DNA of 60,572 nucleotides from Chloroflexota bacterium (GTDB lineage: Bacteria; Chloroflexota; Anaerolineae; Anaerolineales; Anaerolineaceae), in the NCBI GenBank assembly GCA_012798065.1, contig JAAZNW010000086.1:1-60572 (forward strand). The letters run 5' to 3'. The notes beneath the pieces are model-generated. The model saw only the letters and a list, made by a program, of their open reading frames with translations. It searched no databases and was not told the origin of the DNA. This document shows, piece after piece, positions 16,184 to 24,059 of this stretch. Numbering within the stretch: the stretch's first letter is position 1; each line of letters starts with the position of its first letter. Both the position numbers and the translations under genes were made by a program.

Positions 16184-18538
16184 GTGACTGGAAAATATTT
16201 CGGTAATCCAATCAAGCGCTTGGAAGATAAGCAACTGCTGACAGGCAACGCCAAGTACATAGACGATATTGAAGTCCCCGGTCAGCTTCACGCGGCTTTC
16301 TTGCGCAGTGATTTCGCCCACGCCAGAATTCTAAAAATTGACGTGAGTGAAGCATTGAAGCGGCCAGGGGTTGTGGCTGTTTACACCGCCGAGGATTTTG
16401 GTGATTTCTGGAAGCCTGGCCCCTTACAGGTGCCCCCGCCTACCGCCATCCCTGGTTCCAAGTTTAACGCGCGCACGCTGGTGCCCATCGCCAAAGACAA
16501 GATCCGCTATTCAGGTGAAGTACTGGCGGTGGTGATCGCAGAATCGCGCTATATCGCCGAAGACGCCTTCGACGATATCATCGTGGATGTTGAATCTCTG
16601 CCTGCCGTGGTCGATCTGGAAAAAGCCTGGGAGGACAGCTCGGTATTGGTTCATGATGACCTGCCCTCCAACATGGCTGCCCTGGTAACCCAAGAAGTGG
16701 GCAATTACGAAGAGGCGAAGAAAAAGGCCGATGTGGTGGTTGCCAGGCGAATGCTGATCGAACACGTTGCCGGCGCTGCCATGGAAAACCGCGGTTTCCT
16801 CGCCAGCTGGGATGACCAGAACCAGGTGATGACCATTTGGGCGAATACGCAGTCTCCGCTGACCGTGCGCGGCTCTGTATCCCGCGCCCTGGGTCTGGCT
16901 GAGAGCCAGGTGCACGTGATCACCCCGGCAATTGGCGGCGGTTTTGGCCCTAAGGTGATGACATCGCTGACTGATGATGTGCTGCTGCCCTGGATATCCA
17001 AACAACTGAAACGCCCAATTAAATGGGTCGAAGATCGCCGCGAGAACTTCCTCGCCACCACTTCTGAACGCGACCAGGTGCATCACTGCGAAATCGCCCT
17101 CAAGAAAGACGGCACCATCCTGGGGTTCAAAGATGTCTTCTACCACAATACCGGGGCTTATGACTCCTACGGTATGACTGTGCCGCTGAACACCCAAACG
17201 CACATTATCAGCAACTACCGGGTGCCTAATTTTTACACTCAAATCCGGATGGTCTTTACCAACCAGATGGTAGTCACCCCCGTGCGCGGCGCCGGACGTT
17301 CAGAAGGCGTGTTCGCCATGGAGCGTATGCTGGATTTCGCCGCGAAGGAAATGGGCCTTTCGCCAATCGAAATTCGCCGGAAAAACCTTTTACGGGCGGA
17401 CGAACTTCCCCTGGCAACCGGTATCACCGGACAGGATTTTGTGAAGAACACGCTGGATAGCGGTGATTACCTCGGCAACTTTGAAAAATGCCTGCAGGCG
17501 ATTGAGTACGATAAATTCATTAAAGAAACCCAGCCCAAAGCCCAAAAAGAGGGAAAGAGACTGGGCATCGGTGTTGTGGCTTTTACCGAAGGAACCGCGG
17601 TTGGTCCTTACGAAGGCTGCAAGGTAACGGTGAGCACCAGTGGAAAGGTCACCATGACCACCGGTTACAGCTCTCAAGGTCAGGCGCACTACACTGTGTT
17701 TGCTCAAATCATCGCGGACCAGTTAAATGTGAAGGTTGAAGATGTGAAGGTCATCACCGGCGATACAAACCACTTCGCCTGGGGCGCGGGTACGTTCGCC
17801 AGCCGTGGCGCCACCCTGGTGGGCACGGCCGCCCTGCTGGCCAGCCAGAAAGTACGCGCAAAGATCTTCTCCACCGCCAGTAAAGCCCTAGGGGTACCTG
17901 AAGACCAGGTCGAGCTGGGTGAAGGCAGCGTCAGCATCAAGGGGAAACCCGACTCCGCAATTCCCCTGGGCACCCTGGCAGCCATGGCCAACCCCATGCG
18001 CGGTGTCATTGAGCCTGGCGTTGAACCAGGGCTTGAAGCCACCGCGTACTATGGTCCTCCGCATGGCTCCACTGGTTGCGGCGCTATGGGAGTGATCCTG
18101 AGCATCGATGAAGAGACCTGCAAACCAGTCCTTGAGAAGATGGTTATCGTGGATGACTGCGGGACCATGATCAACCCCTTGATCGTGGATGGTCAGCTTC
18201 AGGGCGGCATCTCCATGGGTATCGGCAACACTCTGTACGAAAGGCTGGTCTATGACGAGAATGGTCAATTGCTGACCGCATCCTTCATGGACTACCTGAT
18301 GCCCCTGGCAACAGACATGCCCAAGAAACTGGAGATCATCCACAATCATGCTGAAAGTTCGCTGAAATTAAACCCCCTGGGCATCAAGGGTGTTGGAGAG
18401 GCGGGTGCAATTCCGCCGGGTCCGGCGATCGTCCAGGCGATTGAAGACGCGTTCGCCGACAAAGGTGTTGAAATTCTCGAAACAAACCTGAGTCCAAGCA
18501 GCATCTACGGCTATCTTAAAAAAGTTGAGCACAAGTAA
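16184..18538 (+). CDS. Molybdenum hydroxylase molybdopterin-binding large subunit
   Basis: The catalytic subunit, 784 residues, of a xanthine dehydrogenase-family hydroxylase. The GTG at 16184 is preferred over an upstream ATG because GCGAGGTGA sits in front of it. Motifs include GGGFGPKVMTSLTDDVLLP (pterin region), PVRGAGRSEGVFAMER, GQGQAHYTVFAQ-like SQGQAHYTVFAQI, and GIKGVGEAGAIPPGP with the catalytic glutamate. The carbon-monoxide dehydrogenase active-site loop (AYRCSFR) is absent, so it is not a CO oxidiser. Substrates in this branch are aromatic heterocycles. Genomic context favours a purine or pyrimidine (inference). Confidence 0.85.
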   Translation: MTGKYFGNPIKRLEDKQLLTGNAKYIDDIEVPGQLHAAFLRSDFAHARILKIDVSEALKRPGVVAVYTAEDFGDFWKPGPLQVPPPTAIPGSKFNARTLVPIAKDKIRYSGEVLAVVIAESRYIAEDAFDDIIVDVESLPAVVDLEKAWEDSSVLVHDDLPSNMAALVTQEVGNYEEAKKKADVVVARRMLIEHVAGAAMENRGFLASWDDQNQVMTIWANTQSPLTVRGSVSRALGLAESQVHVITPAIGGGFGPKVMTSLTDDVLLPWISKQLKRPIKWVEDRRENFLATTSERDQVHHCEIALKKDGTILGFKDVFYHNTGAYDSYGMTVPLNTQTHIISNYRVPNFYTQIRMVFTNQMVVTPVRGAGRSEGVFAMERMLDFAAKEMGLSPIEIRRKNLLRADELPLATGITGQDFVKNTLDSGDYLGNFEKCLQAIEYDKFIKETQPKAQKEGKRLGIGVVAFTEGTAVGPYEGCKVTVSTSGKVTMTTGYSSQGQAHYTVFAQIIADQLNVKVEDVKVITGDTNHFAWGAGTFASRGATLVGTAALLASQKVRAKIFSTASKALGVPEDQVELGEGSVSIKGKPDSAIPLGTLAAMANPMRGVIEPGVEPGLEATAYYGPPHGSTGCGAMGVILSIDEETCKPVLEKMVIVDDCGTMINPLIVDGQLQGGISMGIGNTLYERLVYDENGQLLTASFMDYLMPLATDMPKKLEIIHNHAESSLKLNPLGIKGVGEAGAIPPGPAIVQAIEDAFADKGVEILETNLSPSSIYGYLKKVEHK

Positions 18539-18600
18539 TTCAGGTGTACAATTAAGTATTACCTGTAAGTGAAGCGAAACCAAATAGGAGGAAGTGTGTT

Positions 18601-19056
18601 ATGAAAGTTGAAGGTGAACATCTGTTTAAAGCGCCCCGTGAAGTTGTGTACGAGATGTTCAATGATCCTGACGCGCTGGGAGCCGCGGTTCCTGGCATGC
18701 AAAAAATGATCAAGCTTGACGAATCCCATTACGAAGCCGTGCTGGGCATTCGGGTTGGTCCGGTTTCTGCCAACTTCTCCGGTAATCTCAGCCTCACCGA
18801 TGAGGTTCCCCCTGAGAGTGTCACCCTCGTCATCGAGGGCAAAGGCGGAGCGGGTTTTGTCAAAGGGGTCGGTTATGTGAAGTTTGAAGACCTCGGCGAC
18901 GAAACCACCTTGTTGAAATACACAGGTGAGGCCAATATTGGTGGTACTCTTGCCAGTGTGGGACAGCGGATGATCGACAGCGTCGCGAAGTCCATGTTCA
19001 AAACTGTGTTTGAGAAACTCGACAAAATTTTGGAGGAAAGATGGCAGAAGAACTGA
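18601..19056 (+). CDS. CoxG-like SRPBCC protein
   Basis: A 151-residue SRPBCC-fold protein of the CO dehydrogenase subunit G group. It begins KVEGEHLFKAPREVVYEMFNDPDAL, the normal start of this family, followed by AAVPGMQKM and a lipid-facing C-terminal helix (SVGQRMIDSVAKSMFKTVFEKL). CoxG proteins are thought to help mature or membrane-attach the Mo enzyme. Its end overlaps a small membrane-protein gene that could be the anchor. GGAGG lies before the ATG. The second Mo hydroxylase of the window (52660-56465) has no CoxG. Confidence 0.85.
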   Translation: MKVEGEHLFKAPREVVYEMFNDPDALGAAVPGMQKMIKLDESHYEAVLGIRVGPVSANFSGNLSLTDEVPPESVTLVIEGKGGAGFVKGVGYVKFEDLGDETTLLKYTGEANIGGTLASVGQRMIDSVAKSMFKTVFEKLDKILEERWQKN

Positions 19057-19193
19057 AAGAAGCAGCAACAAGCGCAGAAAAACCAGCGGAACCAAAGAAA
19101 AAGTTCATGGAAGTCGCTGAATACCGCATGATCTTGTACGTTGTGCCAGTTGCGCTGGTACTCCTTGTGCTGGCGATAATTTTATGCAAATAA
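19041..19193 (+). CDS. Small single-pass membrane protein overlapping coxG
   Basis: A 50-residue protein whose ATG at 19041 lies inside the end of the CoxG gene (16-bp overlap) and has TTGGAGGAAAG directly ahead, a strong ribosome site. The first 25 residues are charged (Glu, Lys, Ala, Pro), then comes one hydrophobic helix, MILYVVPVALVLLVLAIILC, ending in Lys. No family recognised. The overlap and ribosome site argue for coupled translation and a shared role, for example membrane attachment of the hydroxylase (inference). Confidence 0.7.
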   Translation: MAEELKEAATSAEKPAEPKKKFMEVAEYRMILYVVPVALVLLVLAIILCK

Positions 19194-19208
19194 GAGAACC
19201 AGTCCAGT

Positions 19209-19231
19209 GGGGGAGAGCAATCTCCCCCTTT
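19209..19231 (+). terminator. Stem-loop after the small membrane-protein gene
   Basis: GGGGGAGA, GCAA tetraloop, TCTCCCCC, TTT. An 8-bp GC-rich stem with a short T run, 15 bp after the stop. Confidence 0.6.
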
Positions 19232-19238
19232 CACCATC

Positions 19239-19443
19239 TTGACAAAATGATGTATTATTAACATATGTAGTTTTCTTCAAGATGGAATAGATAACTTAAT
19301 AAGGAGGTGCGTATCGGAGAGCGTATTTTGCGTTTACGGGGCGAGCGAAAAGACATTTATCTTTTTTCGTTTTGAGCTCAATCCAGGTAAGTAGTAATCG
19401 ATCGAAGAAAACCAATTAATCAAAGGAAAGAAGGATAAAACCT
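19239..19443 (+). promoter_or_regulatory. Promoter-like element and leader of the NCS2 permease gene
   Basis: A perfect TTGACA stands at 19239-19244, but the best -10 at 17 bp spacing (CATATG) is poor. The leader is about 170 bases. It holds an unused AAGGAGGTG near 19302, with no start codon at a proper distance, and a T-rich hairpin-like segment near 19350. No known riboswitch was recognised. AAGGAAAGAAGGA precedes the permease ATG. Confidence 0.35.
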
Positions 19444-20862
19444 ATGGCAACTACTTCTAAAGTGCTGGGTTATCTACCACAGGATACCCCGCCGTTTGGC
19501 AGGATGTTATTGCTCGGTTTTCAGCACGTGCTGACCATGTTCCCGGCCACCGTGCTGTGCGCCCTGCTCATGCACTTTGATGTGTCAACCGTTTTAACCA
19601 TCACCGGTCTTGGCACTGTCGTCGCATTACTTGGATCAAAATTCGCGATTAATACCTATATTCCCCTGTACTACGGCTCAAGCTTCAGCTATATCGCAGC
19701 CGTGGCCTCCATTATCGGCGTCTTGGAACCTGACCTGGCTTTTGGCGCCCCCGCCAAACCTTCAACGATCGCCGTCGCTACCGCCGGCTTCATCGTCACT
19801 GGTATTCTCAACATCCTGGTCGGTCTGCTCATCCGCGCAACCGGCGGGAAGAAAGGCCTCGATAAGGTTTTGCCCGCTGAAATCACCGGTTCGGTCGCCG
19901 TCACCATCGGTATCGGCCTCGCCTTTACCGCCCTGACCATGGCCTCCGGCACCTGCTGCGGTGTTGAACCCAATATGCCCCCAACGCTCAAGTGGTGGCT
20001 AGCAGCCGCCCTCACCTTCCTGTCCGCGGTCATCTTCTCCGTCTACCTGCAGGGTAAGGGTTTCATCGGCATGCTCCCCATCCTCCTGGCCATGATCTTC
20101 GGCTACATTGTCGCCATTCCCATTGGCCTGGTCGATTTCTCGACCATTGGACAAAGCGGTCTGCTGACTGTACCCAAGATCGTGTTCCCGGTCTTTAATA
20201 ACGCGCTTACGGCAACAGCGATGATCGGGGTAGGTGTGATGGCCATCGCCACCATTCCAGAATCCACCGCCCACCTCTATCAGATCAGCCTGTATGTTGA
20301 CCACCTGGCGGAGGAAATGGGACGCGAAAAACCGTATTTCGCCAAGCATATTGGCCTCAACCTGATGCTCGACGGGCTGAACGACCTGGTGAACGGTCTC
20401 TTTGGCTCCACCGCTGGCACCAACTACGGTGAGAACAACTCGCTGATGGTGATCACCCGCAACTACTCCGGCCCGGCGCTTATCACCGCTGGCGCCATCG
20501 CCGTTGTCCTCGGCTTCATCGGCCCGCTGCGCGATGCCATTTACAGTATCCCGACTGCGGTCACCGGCGGCCTCGCCATCTACCTGTATGGTGTCATTGG
20601 CGTGCAGGGCATCGCCCTGATGATGGCAGAAAAAGTTGACCTGTATGATCCGGGTAAACTGGCGATTGTCGCGCTCATCCTCGTCGTCGGTATCGGCGGC
20701 AACATCGGTTACGGCGGCAACCTGCCCATCCCGCTGCTCAGGGGTGTCTTCCCCTTCGGCTGGCCCGCGATCGCGGCTGGCGCCGTCTTCGGCATGATCG
20801 TCAACCTGCTCTTCCTGGTTTGGAAACCGCCGAAGGTGCGCTCAACTGACGTTCTGGAGTAA
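19444..20862 (+). CDS. NCS2-family nucleobase permease (uracil/xanthine type)
   Basis: A 472-residue membrane protein with about 14 helices, of the nucleobase-cation symporter-2 family. LLGFQHVLTMFPATVL is the family start, and YGSSFSYIA the substrate-region helix 3. The motif GTNYGENNSLMVITRNYSG matches the UraA segment around TTYGENIG. IPESTAHLYQIS is the helix 8 region with the conserved glutamate. It imports a uracil- or xanthine-like base. Following the FdrA/Mo-hydroxylase genes, it probably supplies their substrate, though it has its own leader and strong terminator and may be separately expressed. Confidence 0.9.
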   Translation: MATTSKVLGYLPQDTPPFGRMLLLGFQHVLTMFPATVLCALLMHFDVSTVLTITGLGTVVALLGSKFAINTYIPLYYGSSFSYIAAVASIIGVLEPDLAFGAPAKPSTIAVATAGFIVTGILNILVGLLIRATGGKKGLDKVLPAEITGSVAVTIGIGLAFTALTMASGTCCGVEPNMPPTLKWWLAAALTFLSAVIFSVYLQGKGFIGMLPILLAMIFGYIVAIPIGLVDFSTIGQSGLLTVPKIVFPVFNNALTATAMIGVGVMAIATIPESTAHLYQISLYVDHLAEEMGREKPYFAKHIGLNLMLDGLNDLVNGLFGSTAGTNYGENNSLMVITRNYSGPALITAGAIAVVLGFIGPLRDAIYSIPTAVTGGLAIYLYGVIGVQGIALMMAEKVDLYDPGKLAIVALILVVGIGGNIGYGGNLPIPLLRGVFPFGWPAIAAGAVFGMIVNLLFLVWKPPKVRSTDVLE

Positions 20863-20883
20863 CCCTCCGAAAACAGCACGATA

Positions 20884-20918
20884 AAAAACTCCCCGGGGAA
20901 AAATACCGGGGAGTTTTT
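20884..20918 (+). terminator. Intrinsic terminator
   Basis: AAAAACTCCCCGG, a 9-base loop, CCGGGGAGTTTTT. Thirteen paired bases ending in a T run, after the permease gene. Confidence 0.93.
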
Positions 20919-20973
20919 CTATTTCATCGATTATAATCAAGAAATCATCCTTCATTGGCGAAAAGAGAAACCA

Positions 20974-21882
20974 TTGATCTTACTTACTGGCGCAGCCGGG
21001 AAAACCGGTAAAACCATTCTAAACAGGCTCATTCCTCACGGTGTGCACGTGCGCAGCCTGGTTCGTAATGAGCAACAAGCTCAGGAAATTCGCCAACTGG
21101 GCAGCACCGATGTTGCCATTGCTGACCTTCGCGACCAACAGGCGCTTTCACAGGCGCTCGATGGCATTCACAAGATCTACTTTATCTGCCCAAATATGAC
21201 CCCTGACGAGGTGGAAATCGGTCGTTCGCTCATTACCCTGGCCAAGCAAAAGGGCATCAGGCGCTTTGTTTATCATTCTGTGCTGCATCCGCAGGTGGAA
21301 GAGATGCCCCATCATTGGCAAAAAATGCGCATGGAGGAGTGTCTCTTCAAATCTGGCCTGGATTTCACTATCCTGCAACCCTGCGCCTATATGCAGAACA
21401 TCCTGGCAAACTGGACATCTATCATTGATGAAGGGATCTACCCGGTACCTTACGACACCTCTGCCCGCATCAGCGTTGTTGACCTGGAGGATGTAGCCGC
21501 CGCAGCCGAAGTAGTGCTCACCCAGATGAACCATTCCCACGCCATCTATGAGCTGGCAGGACCGCAAGCGCTCAGCCAGGACGAGATGGCGGAAGTGCTG
21601 ACTCAGGAGATCGGTAGACCGGTGAAGGCGGTCGCCATTGATCGATCAGACTGGGCGGTCAACGCGCAACGTTCAGGTCTTGATGAAAACTCGATCGACA
21701 CCTTGCTGAAAATGTTCGAGTATTACGAGCATTACGGGTTTCAGGGCAACCCAAACGTGCTCAACTCCCTGCTTAAGAAACCCGCGACAAAATTTGTTGA
21801 TTTTGTTAAACGCACCCACGAGTCACGATTACGCTATGGTTCTAACGGTCAGAACGGTCAAAATCATCATCACAGGAAGTAG
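20974..21882 (+). CDS. NmrA-like NAD(P)-binding protein
   Basis: A 302-residue Rossmann-fold protein of the atypical short-chain dehydrogenase/NmrA group. It starts with TTG at 20974, giving MILLTGAAGKTGKTILNRL, whose TGAAGKTG is the dinucleotide loop. YHSVLHP replaces the usual Tyr-x-x-x-Lys neighbourhood, and ILQPCAYMQNI is typical of NmrA/azoreductase-like members. Members are redox sensors or reductases. No substrate can be assigned. It begins a small operon with two unknown genes and a cytochrome lipoprotein. The C-terminal tail is rich in Asn, Gln and His. Confidence 0.75.
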   Translation: MILLTGAAGKTGKTILNRLIPHGVHVRSLVRNEQQAQEIRQLGSTDVAIADLRDQQALSQALDGIHKIYFICPNMTPDEVEIGRSLITLAKQKGIRRFVYHSVLHPQVEEMPHHWQKMRMEECLFKSGLDFTILQPCAYMQNILANWTSIIDEGIYPVPYDTSARISVVDLEDVAAAAEVVLTQMNHSHAIYELAGPQALSQDEMAEVLTQEIGRPVKAVAIDRSDWAVNAQRSGLDENSIDTLLKMFEYYEHYGFQGNPNVLNSLLKKPATKFVDFVKRTHESRLRYGSNGQNGQNHHHRK

Positions 21883-21885
21883 GAA

Positions 21886-22377
21886 ATGGATAAAAAGAAA
21901 AGCCATCAATGGAATTTTGCCTTCGACGCTATGCCCGCCCTGTTTCACAGTCAGACAGACGGGTTTGTAAAATACCTTGACAAAGACGGGGTGAAATTCC
22001 TGAAGTTCTACTGGGACCTCCTGGGGGATAAATTACCGGAAGAGAAACGCATCTCAGCGGCCGGGCTCACCTTTACAAAGGAAGTGATCGACTCCAAGAA
22101 CCACCTGATCATCATCACCTTGCCTTCTCCCAAAGAGGATGGCGACCCTTATTTTATCGGGCTTGTCCCCAAACCTGAGCGGCGGTTCGCTATTGTGAGG
22201 TTTTATAACTCCACCATGTTCGTGCTGCTGCGTAAGGATGATACAGACCATGCCAATCGCACCAGTTTCGGCGAGGTAACGCCAAAAGGGAATTACCATG
22301 AACGCGGGATTGGGTTGAAACCCACCCAGCAAGACTTTAAGCGGGTCATCAAAAATAGATTGGAGCGTAAAAAATGA
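21886..22377 (+). CDS. Protein of unknown function
   Basis: A soluble 163-residue protein, not recognised. It has no signal peptide or membrane helix. A strand-rich middle (KNHLIIITLPSP, DPYFIGLVPKPERRFAIVRF, TMFVLLRK) suggests an alpha/beta sandwich. It lies 3 bp after the NmrA-like gene, with AGGAAGTAGGAA as ribosome site, and its stop overlaps the next start by four bases (ATGA), so it is co-translated with a membrane protein. Confidence 0.65.
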   Translation: MDKKKSHQWNFAFDAMPALFHSQTDGFVKYLDKDGVKFLKFYWDLLGDKLPEEKRISAAGLTFTKEVIDSKNHLIIITLPSPKEDGDPYFIGLVPKPERRFAIVRFYNSTMFVLLRKDDTDHANRTSFGEVTPKGNYHERGIGLKPTQQDFKRVIKNRLERKK

Positions 22378-22781
22378 ATAGTAAAATTTCGACTGAACTG
22401 ATCGTCGTTATCGTCGCCATTGTCATTTTTTACCTGCGCGTGGCCATGCTCAGGGGTCAAAAAAAGCGCTATGAAAGGGATTTGGCGCTCAAGCGCCGAA
22501 AAGTGAAAGGCAGATCAAAAGGTTCTCCGCTGCCGCAGCAGCCCAAAGGCACCCCGCCGTTTACCGTGCGCAGTTGGGTGTTGGTGGGGATCTCCATGCT
22601 GCTGATGCTCGCTGGGGTCGTCGCCTATAATAAATTTTATTTCCTGGGTATGCAGCTGGTGCCAGACCCCGCGTTCGTAGAAGCCTATGCGAAATTCTGG
22701 TACATTCTCGTATCTGCCGGCGTTATTCTGCTGGCATTTACCGTCACCATCCGTAAACCCATCGAAGATTCGGTAGAGTGA
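22374..22781 (+). CDS. Membrane protein of unknown function
   Basis: 135 residues with three predicted helices: about 8-25 (LIVVIVAIVIFYLRVAML), 68-87 (WVLVGISMLLMLAGVVAY) and 107-124 (WYILVSAGVILLAFTV). A strongly basic loop lies between the first two (residues 28-55, many Lys and Arg), presumably cytoplasmic. No family recognised. It overlaps the previous gene by 4 bp, and the cytochrome lipoprotein gene follows after 4 bp, so it may anchor or serve that cytochrome (inference). Confidence 0.6.
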   Translation: MNSKISTELIVVIVAIVIFYLRVAMLRGQKKRYERDLALKRRKVKGRSKGSPLPQQPKGTPPFTVRSWVLVGISMLLMLAGVVAYNKFYFLGMQLVPDPAFVEAYAKFWYILVSAGVILLAFTVTIRKPIEDSVE

Positions 22782-22785
22782 TACG

Positions 22786-23196
22786 ATGAAGGTTCGTGTT
22801 GTCTCTTTCATCCTGATGGTTCTCCTGCTCACCTCTTTGAACGCCTGCGCAAAGGCAGCCGTTCACACGCCCACGGCTGCAGTTGAAGAGCCTGTCGAGG
22901 TGGAAACCTCAACTCCTACCGAAGTTGCAGTTGATGTAACCAGTGCCACCGCGCAGGGGCAAACAGACGCACCCGGTCCTAAGGTACTACCGCCTGGGGC
23001 GCCAGTGATCGATGGCAAGGAACTGCTTGATTCGCGCTGCGCTTCCTGCCACACACTAGCGAAAGTTACCGACACCACCGCCACCGCGGAAGAATGGGCA
23101 GCCATCGTTACCCGGATGAGCGCCAAAGGGGCCAACCTGACAGAAGAAGAGAGAAGCATTCTCACGCTTTACCTGGCTGAGAATTACAAAAAATAA
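22786..23196 (+). CDS. c-type cytochrome lipoprotein
   Basis: A 136-residue exported protein. A signal peptide with lipobox (LTSLNAC, Cys at about 21) is followed by a Thr/Pro/Val-rich linker to about residue 65 and a single heme-binding motif CASCH in LLDSRCASCHTLAKV. A likely methionine ligand is in RMSAKGANLTEEE. The small domain resembles single-heme electron carriers on the outer face of the membrane. Heme attachment implies a cytochrome c maturation system elsewhere in the genome. It is last in a four-gene operon, before a terminator. Confidence 0.82.
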   Translation: MKVRVVSFILMVLLLTSLNACAKAAVHTPTAAVEEPVEVETSTPTEVAVDVTSATAQGQTDAPGPKVLPPGAPVIDGKELLDSRCASCHTLAKVTDTTATAEEWAAIVTRMSAKGANLTEEERSILTLYLAENYKK

Positions 23197-23217
23197 CACA
23201 ATGACGTTTTACAAGAG

Positions 23218-23246
23218 CAGGATTCCTTATGGAATCCTGTTTTTTA
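23218..23246 (+). terminator. Intrinsic terminator
   Basis: CAGGATTCC, loop TTAT, GGAATCCTG, then six T. It closes the cytochrome operon. Confidence 0.88.
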
Positions 23247-23458
23247 TACAGCCCGCTTCGAAGGCAAATACCCCTCGTTCAGTTCGCCCGGCGCGTAGCG
23301 TAGGTTGGTTTGTGAGATCGCAGGGTCTTGGAAACCCGGCAGGTATACGCAGCTTCCGCGGGCAAGCCAATCTCGAGCCGTCTGGTCGCCTGGCATGTCA
23401 GCGCCATCGACCAATCGACTCGCGCATACCCGCTCTTCTGTTGTTGTAAACCTTGGGG
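23247..23458 (-). other. 212-bp stretch downstream of the BMC operon
   Basis: No recognised gene. On the minus strand a frame stays open for about 70 codons, from upstream of 23456 to a TAA at about 23250, with an ATG near 23400 that would give 50 residues containing ARGSCVYLPGFQDPAISQ. There is no ribosome site before that ATG. It could be a small last gene of the BMC operon, the remnant of one, or non-coding. Confidence 0.25.
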
Positions 23459-23728
23459 TCAGTTGATGGTCACTGAATCCACAATCCCCACGATCACCGA
23501 GATGATGCAGGCATCAGGGTTGTTCAGCACCTGGCGCGCCCCGTTTCCTTCGCGGTTGACAAGCACAGTGTCGCCAATACCAGCGTGCGTGTTGTCAATG
23601 GCGATAAAATCTTCCTCGCTGCTCTCGCCCTCCGTGACCAATGGCTGAACCACCAACAGCCTGCGATTCTTGTAGTGTGGGTGGCTGATGGTGGTAACCA
23701 CAGTTCCGACGACCTTTGCCAGAATCAT
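23459..23728 (-). CDS. EutN/CcmL-family BMC vertex protein (last in operon)
   Basis: An 89-residue pentamer-forming shell vertex protein (BMC-P). It starts MILAKVVGTVVTTISHPHY, the usual first strand. It has the KNRRLLVVQPL segment, IDNTHAGIGDTVLV (the conserved Asp-x-x-x-Ala-Gly-x-Gly-Asp turn) and the final ISVIVGIVDSVTI. Pentamers cap the corners of the microcompartment. It lies 7 bp downstream of a second EutN gene, and is the third EutN-type gene of this operon if the interrupted copy at 27784-28074 is counted. Confidence 0.92.
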   Translation of the reverse strand: MILAKVVGTVVTTISHPHYKNRRLLVVQPLVTEGESSEEDFIAIDNTHAGIGDTVLVNREGNGARQVLNNPDACIISVIVGIVDSVTIN

Positions 23729-23735
23729 AATCCGC

Positions 23736-24056
23736 CTAAGTGTACTCGCAAGTGCCTCTCGGCATCACCAGGTCAAATACGCCATCAGGTTTTACGCTCA
23801 ACTCATCCACAATGCCCACCAGCGCCAGGTCAACCGGCACAAACTTCACCTCCGGCATCGCCAGAGAGGCTTCACGCGAGCGCACCATCACGCACAGGTC
23901 TCCCACTCCCGCCTGCACCACGTCGACCGCCACCTGTAAGGGGCCCAGCGGTTCAAGCTTACAGTTTAAGGGTTGGACTATCAGGAACTTCAAGCCCTCC
24001 GTGCCCGGAACTCTGATCGTGCAAACAGCCGTACCGTGGACGCGACCAAAAAGCAT
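23736..24056 (-). CDS. EutN/CcmL-family BMC vertex protein
   Basis: A second vertex protein, 106 residues, beginning MLFGRVHGTAVCTIRVPG. The conserved turn is DVVQAGVGDLCVMVRSREAS, followed by FVPVDLALVGIVDEL. It is longer than its neighbour by a C-terminal tail of about 17 residues (PDGVFDLVMPRGTCEYT) of unknown role, possibly lumen-facing. The start is 3 bp after the stop of the 117-residue accessory gene, so translation is coupled. Several BMC-P paralogues per locus are common and may make different corner types. Confidence 0.9.
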   Translation of the reverse strand: MLFGRVHGTAVCTIRVPGTEGLKFLIVQPLNCKLEPLGPLQVAVDVVQAGVGDLCVMVRSREASLAMPEVKFVPVDLALVGIVDELSVKPDGVFDLVMPRGTCEYT

Positions 24057-24059
24057 GGG

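Noticed and set aside
16184-18538. Carbon monoxide dehydrogenase
   Set aside because: CoxM/S/L/G-like gene order, but the large subunit lacks the CODH active-site loop AYRCSFR; it is another hydroxylase of the superfamily.
19239-19443. Purine or PreQ1 riboswitch before the nucleobase permease
   Set aside because: The leader length and context invited it, but no conserved core of these riboswitches could be found.
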